Below are positions 6,371 to 13,423 of a stretch of 15,343 nt of DNA, piece by piece. The notes under the pieces are model-generated. The model did no database searches. It was given only the letters and a program-made list of their open reading frames with translations, and was not told the DNA's origin. The stretch lies in contig WHHJ01000048.1 in NCBI GenBank assembly GCA_014872655.1, forward strand, positions 1 through 15,343, in the 5' to 3' direction. Positions within the stretch are counted from its first letter, which is position 1. Each line of letters starts with the position of its first letter. Position numbers and translations under genes: made by a program. Source of the stretch: Clostridia bacterium. GTDB taxonomy: Bacteria > Bacillota > Clostridia > Oscillospirales > UBA644.

Positions 6371-6832
6371 CCGCTTGTCGTAAATGGCGGCTTGAATACC
6401 AGCCCCGTTGATTTCAAGCAGGGCATATGTTCCGGAATACGTAATAGACCCCGGATTTAATAACAGTAAATTTTGTTCCATTTTGATACAAGGCGAATGT
6501 GTATGCCCAAACAGCGCGGCATCGCATTCGTTTTTTTTGGCCTCGGCCGCAAGAAGGTCTGTACCGGCTTTTACGCGGTAAATATGCCCGTGGCATAAAA
6601 AAATCTTTTTTCCTCTGCAAGGGAGGATGATTTGTTTGGGGATATCGTCGCAAAACCAGTCATTATTTCCGATCACGGCGCATATGGTTTCTTGAAAACA
6701 CATTCTGCGCAATTTGTATACATCGGCATTGATATCGCCAAGGTGAATCACCGCATCATGCGGTTGTGTCTGCATGATTCTCAGCATGTCGTCTGTTGTT
6801 CCGTGCGAGTCTGAAAAAACTAAATATTTCAT
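6350..6832 (-). CDS. YfcE/MJ0936-type metallophosphoesterase
   Basis: This is a 160-residue calcineurin-like phosphodiesterase. The five metal-binding blocks are in order: DSH (8-10), HLGD (30-33), GNND (55-58), CHGH (80-83) and FGHTH (108-112), followed by NPGS (126-129). Small enzymes of this group hydrolyse artificial phosphodiesters in vitro, but their natural substrate is mostly unknown. The open frame extends 19 codons further upstream, but I chose the ATG at 6832-6830 because AAGGAAA precedes it and the protein then starts MKYLVFSDSH, the usual beginning for the family. The upstream extension also overlaps the promoter. It is a single-gene unit convergent with spoIIR (21-bp tail overlap) and divergent from the small-gene operon at 6953. 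Confidence 0.9.
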   Translation of the reverse strand: MKYLVFSDSHGTTDDMLRIMQTQPHDAVIHLGDINADVYKLRRMCFQETICAVIGNNDWFCDDIPKQIILPCRGKKIFLCHGHIYRVKAGTDLLAAEAKKNECDAALFGHTHSPCIKMEQNLLLLNPGSITYSGTYALLEINGAGIQAAIYDKRSGEQIL

Positions 6833-6860
6833 GTCTATTTCCTTGTTTTTTATTTTTTTT

Positions 6861-6889
6861 ACTATACCATAAACGGGTTTAAAAGTCAA
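6861..6889 (-). promoter_or_regulatory. Sigma-A promoter of the metallophosphoesterase gene
   Basis: On the minus strand, TTGACT (6889-6884) and TATAGT (6866-6861) are 17 bp apart, with a TG one base before the -10 (extended -10). This is close to the vegetative consensus, and it ends 28 bp before the chosen start codon at 6832. Confidence 0.8.
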
Positions 6890-6903
6890 ATATTCTTTTT
6901 ACG

Positions 6904-6911
6904 CATATAAT
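6904..6911 (+). promoter_or_regulatory. Possible -10 element for the small-gene operon
   Basis: CATATAAT contains a perfect vegetative TATAAT at 6906-6911 and also resembles the -10 of mother-cell sporulation sigma factors (CATA-type). No matching -35 lies at the right distance for either class: the ATATT at 6890-6894 is too close for sigma-E. The element overlaps none of the minus-strand promoter but lies only 15 bp from its -35. Promoter class is unresolved. Confidence 0.35.
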
Positions 6912-6952
6912 AACTGTGTAGAATTGAAATATTTATTTTCGGAGGGGATTAT

Positions 6953-7216
6953 ATGGGTGATATGAACAAAAAAATCAATAACCAGTCTGTTCAAAACGTG
7001 ATGAACACGGCGCGTCAGGTCTTTGGGGCAGAAGACTGTAAAAAAATTGAACGCTTTTTGCAGGATGAGAATGCGGTTAAAAACATTACGTCTAAACTGA
7101 GCGGAAAAGACTTGGAGTCTGCCGCAGCGATTATGAACGATCCGGTTTTATTAAAGAAAATTTTAAGTTCGCCGAAGGCTGCAGAAAGTTTGAAGCGCAT
7201 TCTGGGAGGAAAATGA
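6953..7216 (+). CDS. Small hypothetical protein (87 aa), first of trio
   Basis: I do not recognise this gene. GGAGGGG at 6941-6947 lies 5 bases before the ATG, a strong initiation signal. The 87-residue product is hydrophilic, largely helix-forming, with no signal peptide and no membrane segment, and has one Cys (29). Its C-terminal part, KKILSSPKAAESLKRILGG (68-86), resembles residues 11-29 of the next protein, with a shared pattern L-x-[SN]-P-x-[AS]-A-[DE]-x-[LI]-K-x-I. The stop overlaps a possible ATG of the next gene, so the two are probably co-translated. Proximity to spoIIR and Clostridial ancestry make a sporulation-related role conceivable, but nothing in the sequence proves it. Confidence 0.75.
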   Translation: MGDMNKKINNQSVQNVMNTARQVFGAEDCKKIERFLQDENAVKNITSKLSGKDLESAAAIMNDPVLLKKILSSPKAAESLKRILGGK

Positions 7217-7218
7217 TT

Positions 7219-7575
7219 ATGAATGACAATGACATGTTTTCAAAATTGTCTCAGCTTCTCGAAAATCCGCAATCAGCGGATGTCATTAAACAGATAGCGT
7301 CTTCTTTTTCTGCGCCGAGTTCTTCGGATTCTGAAGCGGAATCGGTTCCCGCAATGGGGTATTCTCATCCGTCGGAGGAACATCATCGGTCACAGCAAGA
7401 TATGCCGTTGGATTTTGATCGTATTCGAAATGTGATGTCGGCAGTCAATCATAATGACAAAAACATCTCTTTATTGCATGCGATTGAACCGTACTTAAGT
7501 CAGTCGAGAGCCGGCAAGGTAGAATCCGCGATCCGGGCGATCCAGATTATTCGTATGATTTCTTATTTGAAATAA
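7219..7575 (+). CDS. Small hypothetical protein (118 aa), second of trio
   Basis: I do not recognise this gene. GGAGGA at 7205-7210 is spaced 8 bases from the ATG at 7219 but only 2 from the ATG at 7213, so I prefer 7219; the 7213 start would give a 4-bp overlap with the previous gene. The N-terminal 30 residues carry the motif shared with the first gene (SQLLENPQSADVIKQIASS at 11-29). A Ser/Glu/His-rich, probably disordered middle (about 31-67) follows, then a C-terminal helical part (about 68-118) ending in ISLLHAIEPYLSQSRAGKVE and a basic-hydrophobic tail. No signal peptide or membrane segment is seen. It lies 13 bp before the third gene of the set. Confidence 0.75.
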   Translation: MNDNDMFSKLSQLLENPQSADVIKQIASSFSAPSSSDSEAESVPAMGYSHPSEEHHRSQQDMPLDFDRIRNVMSAVNHNDKNISLLHAIEPYLSQSRAGKVESAIRAIQIIRMISYLK

Positions 7576-7588
7576 AGGAGGCGAGTAT

Positions 7589-7906
7589 ATGTCGCCCTCA
7601 AATGAATTTGTATATGTGCAAAGGGAACAATGTGGGAATGGTTGTGGTCGTCCCCAGCGTATACCTCCTGGATATGCTGGGACGATGCGACGAAGCAGTA
7701 GGTCTTGTTCGGGGGCTTTTGCTGGAAACCATCGAGGTTCCAATCTGTCCGGCGGGCTTTCCGGACTACTGAACCGATTTTCATTGTCTAAGTTTGAAGA
7801 AGATGACATTTTACTGATTGCGCTGATTCTATTGTTAGCGATGGAAGATGGGTGCGAAGATAACTATTTAATGTTAGCCATTTTAGCCATGCTGTACTTT
7901 TCATAA
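7589..7906 (+). CDS. Small hypothetical protein (105 aa) with Leu-rich acidic C-terminus, third of trio
   Basis: I do not recognise this gene. AAGGAGG at 7575-7581, 7 bases before the ATG, is the strongest ribosome binding site of the trio. The N-terminal two thirds is Gly/Ser/Arg-rich and looks unstructured, with Cys at 15, 19 and 40. The C-terminus has two short Leu/Ile/Met-rich stretches (about 74-84 and 93-104), each preceded by acidic residues (EEDD at 70-73; ED and ED at 86-91). The stretches are too short for ordinary single-pass membrane helices but could form a helical hairpin. Clostridial genomes commonly contain small proteins with such endings, some near sporulation genes; that comparison is from memory and unverified. 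A strong terminator follows directly. Confidence 0.75.
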   Translation: MSPSNEFVYVQREQCGNGCGRPQRIPPGYAGTMRRSSRSCSGAFAGNHRGSNLSGGLSGLLNRFSLSKFEEDDILLIALILLLAMEDGCEDNYLMLAILAMLYFS

Positions 7907-7908
7907 TC

Positions 7909-7943
7909 AAAGCGTTCGGGTTTCTTCAGAGCCCGAACGCTTT
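7909..7943 (+). terminator. Rho-independent terminator of the small-gene trio
   Basis: A perfect 12-bp stem (7909-7920 with 7932-7943, core GCGTTCGGG/CCCGAACGC) closes an 11-base loop, and its 3' arm ends in TTTT. It starts 3 bp after the stop of the third small gene. The A-run on the left side could also allow termination from the other strand, but no minus-strand gene points at it. Confidence 0.88.
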
Positions 7944-7954
7944 TCCTGAACCTG

Positions 7955-7985
7955 TTTCGGTCTTTTTAGAGCCGGAAAACCGAAA
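7955..7985. repeat. Short inverted repeat downstream of the terminator
   Basis: TTTCGGT (7955-7961) pairs with ACCGAAA (7979-7985) around a 17-base loop, followed by an A-run. It might be a weak back-up terminator or a decayed one. No function can be assigned from the sequence. Confidence 0.35.
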
Positions 7986-8012
7986 AAAATATAAAAAATT
8001 CGGAAAGGGGGC

Positions 8013-8041
8013 TTGTATAAATGTCAAAAATGGTGTAAAAT
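8013..8041 (+). promoter_or_regulatory. Probable promoter of the asp23-fakA operon
   Basis: TTGTAT (8013-8018) and TAAAAT (8036-8041) are 17 bp apart. The -10 region reads GGTGTAAAAT, the same ten bases as at the zinc operon promoter (466-475). The -35 is a poor match, so confidence is moderate. A 64-bp leader would separate it from the start codon at 8106. Confidence 0.45.
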
Positions 8042-8105
8042 GTATTGTGATAGTTTATTCCATTTTTCTGTTACAAAAAGATTTCACCGAAACGGGGGTT
8101 TTGAT

Positions 8106-8456
8106 ATGTTGTTAACTGAAAATAAAGAGGGGTTTGTGGTGATTGACGATTCGGTGCTTGTCAGCATTGTTTCAAATGCCGCAAACGAATGTTTCGGCGT
8201 TGCCGGAATGACGGCAAAAAATGTTACAGAAGGTTTTTTGGGATTGTTTAGAAAAGACAGCCACGATAAGGGAATCCATGTGGAATGTACAAACAATGAA
8301 ATTATGATTGATCTTCATATTATGGTGACATATGGGATTAATATTCCGGCCATTACTGAAAGCATTGTGCACAAAGTCACTTACAGTGTCGAGCAGGCAG
8401 TTAACTTTACGGTTAAGTGCGTGAATGTGTACGTGGATGCTATCAGCACAAAATAA
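8106..8456 (+). CDS. Asp23/Gls24 family protein (YloU-like)
   Basis: This 116-residue protein is of the Asp23/Gls24 (DUF322) family, soluble or membrane-associated proteins linked to cell-envelope stress in Gram-positive bacteria. The core pattern is visible: VVIDDSVLVSIVSNAANECFG (11-31), GVAGMTAKN (31-39), the strand GIHVECTNNEIMIDLHIMV (56-74) and the C-terminal helix plus VNVYVDAI strand. I chose ATG 8106 with GGGGG at 8094-8098, 7 bases upstream. The open frame extends 31 codons further, but that part overlaps the promoter and reads unlike the family. The partner gene downstream is a FakA/YloV homologue, the same order as yloU-yloV in Bacillus subtilis, which supports the call. Confidence 0.88.
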   Translation: MLLTENKEGFVVIDDSVLVSIVSNAANECFGVAGMTAKNVTEGFLGLFRKDSHDKGIHVECTNNEIMIDLHIMVTYGINIPAITESIVHKVTYSVEQAVNFTVKCVNVYVDAISTK

Positions 8457-8483
8457 TGAGAATGAGAAAGTTGGAAGAGGAAT

Positions 8484-10124
8484 ATGATTAGTGGGTTGTT
8501 GTATCGCGACATGGTCATTTCGGCTGCGAACGCAATAGATAATAAGAAAGAAGAAGTGAATAGCCTGAATGTTTTTCCGGTGCCCGACGGGGATACCGGG
8601 ATCAACATGAGTTTGACGATGCAGGCAGGAAAAAAGGCGATTCTGGGTTTTGAGGGAACGTTGTCAGAGTGTTCCGAAAAGGTTGCCGGTGCGTTGCTGC
8701 GCGGTGGACGCGGGAACTCAGGTGTTATTTTGTCCTTGTTTTTCCGGGGAATGTCCAAGGAGTTTAAAGGGAAGACGTCTGCCGATGTGCTGACGGTAGC
8801 CCGGGCGTTCCGCGGAGGGGTGGAGGCTGCCTACAAGGCGGTAAAACATCCGACGGAAGGAACCGTTTTAACGGTAATGCGTCTGGCTTCCGACCGTGCG
8901 TTGGAACTGGCTCAAACGGAGATCGAAATGCCGGCGTTGTTCGAAGAACTTTATGAGACGGCGCAACAGGCATTGGCAAATACGCCGGAATTATTGCCGG
9001 TTTTGAAGCAAGCCAACGTTGTGGATGCGGGAGGAAAAGGCTTTACCGTTATTTTAGAAGGAATGCTTTCTGTTTTACGCGGAAACGGGATTGTTGAAGC
9101 TGTTGCCGCTGATACAACAGAAGAAAATTCCGCCTTTTCTCATTTTGATACGGAAGATATTCAGTTTGCCTATTGTACGGAGTGTATCATCGATAAATTA
9201 ACAGATGGCAGCGTAACGGATCAGAAAGTGGAAGAATTTCGCGATTATATCATGAATGCCGGAGACAGCGGCGTCTTTATCGATGATCCGGAATTTATTA
9301 AATTTCATGTGCATACGAATGATCCGGGTAAGGTACTCAGCGAATGTTTGCGGTACGGAACTCTTGCAAAAGTAAAAATAGAGAACATGAAAGCACAGCA
9401 CACTTCGCTGGTTTCGGAGGCGGCTGCGCCAAAGACGGAAAAAGTAGATGAAAAGCGTGCACCGGAAAAGAAATACGGTTTTGTCAGTGTTTGTGCCGGA
9501 GACGGGATTGAAGAAGTTTTCCGCGATTTAGGGGTAGACAGCATTGTAAAGGGCGGACGGACGATGAATCCGAGTACGGATGACATTGTCCATGCCGTCA
9601 ATCAAACACCCAGTGAGATTGTTTTTGTTTTTCCAAATAATAAAAATATTTATATGGCAGCAAAACAGGCTGTGGAATTGGTTTCGGATAAAAAAGTTGT
9701 TGTGTTAAAATCCGTTTCTGTCCCGCAGGGGATCAGCGCATTGCTTACTTTTGATCCAGATGCCAACGAAGCGGATAATGTTGCGGCGATGAAAGCAGCG
9801 ATGAAAAACGTCCGGACGGAAAAAATGACGTTTGCTGCACGGGATTCTGTTTTTGAGAATGCTCAAATCAAAGAAGGACAGATTCTGGGATTGGTAGAAA
9901 ACAGCGTCAAGTACATCAAGGACTCAAAAGAAGACTGCCTGCGTGCACTTTGTTCCGATATCAAAGATTACAGCTGTATTACTTTGTTTTACGGTGAAGA
10001 TATTGACGAACAGGAAGCGCAGTCTGCGGCAGAAATCATGAAAGAGGAATTGGGCGAAGACAAAGAGATTATGGTGATTAACGGCGGTCAGCCTGTTTAT
10101 TACTATATGATTTCGGCGGAATAG
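8484..10124 (+). CDS. fakA: FakA-like fatty acid kinase subunit (DAK2 domain, YloV-like)
   Basis: This 546-residue protein matches the FakA/YloV family, the ATP-binding subunit that phosphorylates exogenous fatty acids presented by FakB (DegV) proteins for entry into phospholipids. The N-terminal DAK2 (Dak phosphatase-like) kinase domain has NVFPVPDGDTGINM (29-42), whose aspartates bind Mg-ATP, and LLRGGRGNSGVILS (71-84). The middle domain has HVHTNDPGKVL (275-285), with histidines 275 and 277 in the place of the zinc-associated His pair of Staphylococcus FakA, and a CTEC pair at 231-234. A C-terminal DegV-like domain follows. A GGAAGAGG ribosome binding site precedes the ATG, 27 bp after the Asp23 gene. 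No fakB lies in the window, so the partner must be elsewhere. Confidence 0.88.
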   Translation: MISGLLYRDMVISAANAIDNKKEEVNSLNVFPVPDGDTGINMSLTMQAGKKAILGFEGTLSECSEKVAGALLRGGRGNSGVILSLFFRGMSKEFKGKTSADVLTVARAFRGGVEAAYKAVKHPTEGTVLTVMRLASDRALELAQTEIEMPALFEELYETAQQALANTPELLPVLKQANVVDAGGKGFTVILEGMLSVLRGNGIVEAVAADTTEENSAFSHFDTEDIQFAYCTECIIDKLTDGSVTDQKVEEFRDYIMNAGDSGVFIDDPEFIKFHVHTNDPGKVLSECLRYGTLAKVKIENMKAQHTSLVSEAAAPKTEKVDEKRAPEKKYGFVSVCAGDGIEEVFRDLGVDSIVKGGRTMNPSTDDIVHAVNQTPSEIVFVFPNNKNIYMAAKQAVELVSDKKVVVLKSVSVPQGISALLTFDPDANEADNVAAMKAAMKNVRTEKMTFAARDSVFENAQIKEGQILGLVENSVKYIKDSKEDCLRALCSDIKDYSCITLFYGEDIDEQEAQSAAEIMKEELGEDKEIMVINGGQPVYYYMISAE

Positions 10125-10148
10125 AAAGGAAGTTTCGGTAAGCCTATT

Positions 10149-11096
10149 ATGTCGAAGAAGAAGTATGCAAATGTCGGCGGGCAGGCTGTGATGGAGGGGA
10201 TTTTGATGAATTCTCCATTTCGCAGTGTTCTTGCCGTGCGAAATACCAAGGGCGAAATTGTTACCGAGGATATGAAGATGAGTCGGTTGCGGAATAAGTA
10301 TGCAATTTGTCGGGCTCCCTTTATTCGCGGTGTTGTTTCGTTTGTGGAAAGTTTAGTGGTTGGGTATAAATCGCTGATGCGGTCGGCGGAGATTTCCGGA
10401 TTTGACGAAGAGGAAGTATCTAAGAAAGAAAGTACAGTGACGATTGTTGTTGCGGTTTTGATCGGAACTCTTTTTGCTGTTGGTCTTTTTATTGCATTGC
10501 CGCTGTTCTTTTCTTGGTTGTTGGAGCTGGCGTTTGGAACGTCGTTTCCTAAAGTAGTTTCTTCTTTGATTATGGGAATTATTCGCATTTTGATTGCGTT
10601 AGGATATATTGTGTCGATTTCTTTTATGAAAGATATCCGACGGATGTTTGAATATCACGGGGCAGAGCATAAAACGATTTTCTGCTTTGAAAATCGCGAG
10701 GAACTGACGGTAGAAAATGTGAAAAAACAATCTCGCATTCATCCTCGCTGCGGAACGAACTTTTTGTTGATTGTTTTGGTTATCAGTATTTTGTTTTACT
10801 CGCTGGTGTCCTGTATTCCTTGGTTTGAAGGAATGAACAATATTTTGTTTACGTTCATCAAATTATTGTTCTTGCCGATTATTGCCGGCATCAGTTTTGA
10901 AGTATTGCGCTTGGCTGGCAGATATGATAACTGGTTTACGCGGTTGATGACGGCTCCGGGACGGGCTTTTCAAAAGATTACAACGCGCGAACCGGCAGAT
11001 GATGAAATTGAAGTTGCTATTGCAGCCCTGAAAACCGCGCTGACGGATCCGAAAACCGGAGAATGGGACGCGCAGGCGGCCTATAAAGCTTCATGA
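10149..11096 (+). CDS. DUF1385 membrane protein (YqhQ-like)
   Basis: This 315-residue protein is of the DUF1385/YqhQ family, of unknown function. It opens with the family signature GGQAVMEGILM (10-20) and carries EYHGAEHKTIFCFE (about 173-186) and RIHPRCGTNF (195-204). Four hydrophobic segments are visible, roughly 97-132, 138-160, 203-225 and 233-257, so it is an integral membrane protein. Its stop overlaps the prmC start as ATGA; adjacency to prmC is common in Firmicutes. The initiation signal is odd: the only purine-rich site, AAAGGA at 10125-10130, lies 18 bases before the ATG, and no nearer start-codon alternative fits the conserved N-terminus. Translation may depend on coupling to the gene upstream. 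Confidence 0.9.
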   Translation: MSKKKYANVGGQAVMEGILMNSPFRSVLAVRNTKGEIVTEDMKMSRLRNKYAICRAPFIRGVVSFVESLVVGYKSLMRSAEISGFDEEEVSKKESTVTIVVAVLIGTLFAVGLFIALPLFFSWLLELAFGTSFPKVVSSLIMGIIRILIALGYIVSISFMKDIRRMFEYHGAEHKTIFCFENREELTVENVKKQSRIHPRCGTNFLLIVLVISILFYSLVSCIPWFEGMNNILFTFIKLLFLPIIAGISFEVLRLAGRYDNWFTRLMTAPGRAFQKITTREPADDEIEVAIAALKTALTDPKTGEWDAQAAYKAS

Positions 11097-11947
11097 AATA
11101 CGTTGAATACGTTGCTTTGTTGGAGCAGCATCATATCGAAAATGCCGAGGGCGAACTTTGCGAATTGATTCATTTTATTTGCGGGATTGACCGGGAAGAA
11201 TTATTAAAAAAGCGTTTGATGTGCAAGGCTGAAAAAAAAGACCTTTTGGAAGTTGCAGCGGTTTCGCTGTCAGCCTTAGATTCTTTGGTCGCGCGTAGAA
11301 TTTCCGGGGAGCCGGTACAATACATAACGCACTCTGCATCGTTTTACGGGTTAGAATTGTTCGTGGATGAACATGTTCTGATTCCGCGGTTTGATACGGA
11401 ATGTTTGGTGGAATCCGCGTTGGACGTGATGGCCGGGCGCGGATATTGCCATGTTTTGGACTTGTGTTGTGGGAGCGGCTGTATCGGAGCCGCCATTGCC
11501 CAGCAGTGTTCAACGGCTCAAATTACTTTTGCCGATTTTTCGGAACAAGCACTTGCGGTGTGCCAGAAAAATGCCGAATTATATTGTGAGGATCGATTTA
11601 CCATCGTAAAGCACGATGTGTTTTCAGATGAAAACTTTCAAGATTTGGATATTGTTGTTTCCAACCCTCCGTATATTTCTTTTTCGGATATGCAGCAGTT
11701 GTCCAAAGAAGTAAAAAAGGAACCGGAAAGTGCCTTGTATGGCGGAAAAGACGGATTGGATTTTTATCGAAGAATTGCCGCCAAGTATATTCAAAGTTTA
11801 AAGCCGGGCGGATTTTTATTGTTTGAGGTTGGGTATGATCAAGCCCAGCAGGTTGTTGAAATATGTAAAAACAATCATTTTACAAATCTTGTTGTCCGAA
11901 ACGATTATCATCAGATTCCAAGAGTGGTTATCGGACAAAAACGATAG
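11093..11947 (+). CDS. prmC: Peptide chain release factor N5-glutamine methyltransferase
   Basis: PrmC methylates the glutamine of the GGQ motif in release factors RF1 and RF2, which makes translation termination efficient. The 284-residue protein has an N-terminal helical substrate-binding domain with GEPVQYI (72-78) and LIPRFDTE (96-103). A Rossmann-type methyltransferase domain follows, with the SAM-binding DLCCGSGCIGAAIA (123-136) and the catalytic NPPYI (191-195). The loop reads RFDTE where RPDTE is usual, and the SAM loop reads CCGSG where GTGSG or CCGSG is common; neither should abolish activity. The start overlaps the DUF1385 stop by 4 bp. In many Firmicutes prfA is adjacent, but here a D-Ala-D-Ala ligase follows instead. 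Confidence 0.92.
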   Translation: MKYVEYVALLEQHHIENAEGELCELIHFICGIDREELLKKRLMCKAEKKDLLEVAAVSLSALDSLVARRISGEPVQYITHSASFYGLELFVDEHVLIPRFDTECLVESALDVMAGRGYCHVLDLCCGSGCIGAAIAQQCSTAQITFADFSEQALAVCQKNAELYCEDRFTIVKHDVFSDENFQDLDIVVSNPPYISFSDMQQLSKEVKKEPESALYGGKDGLDFYRRIAAKYIQSLKPGGFLLFEVGYDQAQQVVEICKNNHFTNLVVRNDYHQIPRVVIGQKR

Positions 11948-11964
11948 GAAAGGGATTGGCTGGA

Positions 11965-12996
11965 ATGAAGACCGCGGTACTCTTTGGCGGGAAGTCGACA
12001 GAACATGATATTTCATGTCTTTCCGCTTCTTTTATATTGAAAAATTTAACGAAACATCAAGTTTTTAAGATTGGAATTACACAACAGGGTGACTGGTTTT
12101 ATACCTCTGCAACTCCGGAGCAAATTGCCAACGGCGAGTGGGTAAACAATCCGGATAATATAGCAGTTGGTGTAGATTTAAATCAAAAAGCGTTTACCTA
12201 TGATGGGCAGACATTTGTGCCGGATGTGGTGTTTCCTGTTTTGCACGGGAAAAACGGCGAAGACGGAACGATACAGGGTTTATTGGAAATCATGCGTGTT
12301 CCGTATGTGGGCTGCAGGGTATTGGGTTCGGCCGTATGTATGGATAAGGCGATTACCAAAGTGTTGCTGAAAGAGGCGGCAATTGAGCAGGTTCCGTGGA
12401 TTATGGTTGAAAAAGCAGAATGTACTGACGGTGTAGATTCGATTCTTTCTCGGATCGAACAGTCCTTATCGTATCCTGTTTTTGTGAAACCGGCCAATGC
12501 CGGATCTTCTATCGGGATTACACGGTGTGATGATGCCCAGCAGGTGCCCGAGGCATTAAAGATTGCTTTCGAAGTGGATCGGCGAGTCGTGATTGAGCAG
12601 GGATTAGAAGATATTTTAGAAGTAGAGATCGCCGTTTTAGGCAATGACGAAGTTGTTACTTCCACTACAGGACTGATTCAGCCTTCTAATGAGTTTTATG
12701 ATTTTGAGGCAAAATATGTCAGTGAAGATTCAAAATTACAGATTCCGTCTGGAGTTCCGGAAGAGCCTGTGATCAAAAAGTTGGCTGAAAAGGCGTATCG
12801 TGCTTGTGACTGCAAAGGTCTTGCTCGGGTTGATTTTATGATAGATCGAAAAACAAGAATGGTATATTTGAATGAGATCAATACCATGCCGGGCTTTACG
12901 GCGATCAGTATGTATCCAAAACTGTTTGAAAACAGCGGGCTTGAATCAGAACAACTGGTCGAAAAACTGATTTCTTTGGCACTTGATTTTTCATGA
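11965..12996 (+). CDS. ddl: D-alanine--D-alanine ligase
   Basis: This ATP-grasp enzyme joins two D-alanines for the peptidoglycan precursor in the cytoplasm. Numbered from the ATG at 11965 (343 residues), motifs include FGGKSTEHDIS with E13, HGKNGEDG (94-101), VKPANAGSSIGI (174-185), the omega-loop segment EFYDFEAKY (243-251) and LARVDF followed by YLNEINTMPGF (286-311). The Tyr-containing YDFEAKY loop resembles true D-Ala-D-Ala ligases, not the VanA/VanB D-lactate type, so no vancomycin resistance is indicated. A TTG at 11956 is in frame, but the AAAGGG site (11949-11954) is too close to it and fits the ATG, giving the usual MKTAVLFGG beginning. The stop overlaps the next start (ATGA). Confidence 0.93.
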   Translation: MKTAVLFGGKSTEHDISCLSASFILKNLTKHQVFKIGITQQGDWFYTSATPEQIANGEWVNNPDNIAVGVDLNQKAFTYDGQTFVPDVVFPVLHGKNGEDGTIQGLLEIMRVPYVGCRVLGSAVCMDKAITKVLLKEAAIEQVPWIMVEKAECTDGVDSILSRIEQSLSYPVFVKPANAGSSIGITRCDDAQQVPEALKIAFEVDRRVVIEQGLEDILEVEIAVLGNDEVVTSTTGLIQPSNEFYDFEAKYVSEDSKLQIPSGVPEEPVIKKLAEKAYRACDCKGLARVDFMIDRKTRMVYLNEINTMPGFTAISMYPKLFENSGLESEQLVEKLISLALDFS

Positions 12997-13412
12997 CGAA
13001 GGCTGGGACGGTGGATATTTGTTTTTTTCGGGATGAAAAACAAACGGTTTCGATCAGCGCACCGGCTTGTATTCGAACCGAAGAAGATGGCGCTAAAGTG
13101 TGTTTTGAAGTTCCGGATGCTGCCTCCGGCGCATTGCAGCAAGTCTGTTTATCCATCGGTGCAGATGGGACGGTTCAAATATCTTGGATTGATTTGATCT
13201 CGCATCAAAAGAAAGATCAGCTTTTATTGGTTCCATATTCTTCTGCTTTATTGTTTGATGACGCCGCGCACCGGCAACTTTTGTGCGTGGGTGATGTAAA
13301 GTGGAAAATCGATTCCTGTAATGTGGAACTTACGGTTTTTTATACATTAAAAAAGGCTCGTCAGCCGATTACGGATCATCGTGTGACGATACGGGCAGGA
13401 TATTGTGAATAA
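12993..13412 (+). CDS. DUF1934 (YwiB-like) protein, probable
   Basis: This 139-residue, beta-strand-rich protein has no signal peptide or membrane segment. It resembles the DUF1934/YwiB family, predicted beta-barrel (calycin-like) proteins of unknown function. The match is mainly in overall layout: alternating strands, a PYSSALLFD-type segment near the middle (about 82-90), and a final strand region ending VELTVFYTLK (about 111-120). Location supports the call, since ywiB-type genes are typically found next to argS in Firmicutes and argS follows here by 11 bp. It overlaps the ligase stop by 4 bp. A profile search would settle the family assignment. Confidence 0.65.
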   Translation: MTKAGTVDICFFRDEKQTVSISAPACIRTEEDGAKVCFEVPDAASGALQQVCLSIGADGTVQISWIDLISHQKKDQLLLVPYSSALLFDDAAHRQLLCVGDVKWKIDSCNVELTVFYTLKKARQPITDHRVTIRAGYCE

Positions 13413-13423
13413 GGAGTAAAAAA

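Noticed and set aside
6833..6889. N-terminal extension of the phosphoesterase to the first in-frame ATG
   Set aside because: The extension runs through the promoter elements, and the family starts at MKYLVFSDSH, which has its own AAGGAAA site.
6887..6911. Sigma-E promoter for the small-gene trio
   Set aside because: ATATT and CATATAAT both resemble sigma-E elements, but they are only 9 bp apart, too close for a functional pair.
8013..8105. 31-codon extension of the Asp23 gene
   Set aside because: It overlaps the predicted promoter, lacks a ribosome binding site and is unlike the family; ATG 8106 is preceded by GGGGG at a proper distance.
11965..12996. Van-type (D-lactate/D-serine) resistance ligase
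   Set aside because: The loop reads EFYDFEAKY as in ordinary D-Ala-D-Ala ligases, and no vanH, vanX, vanT or regulator genes are nearby.
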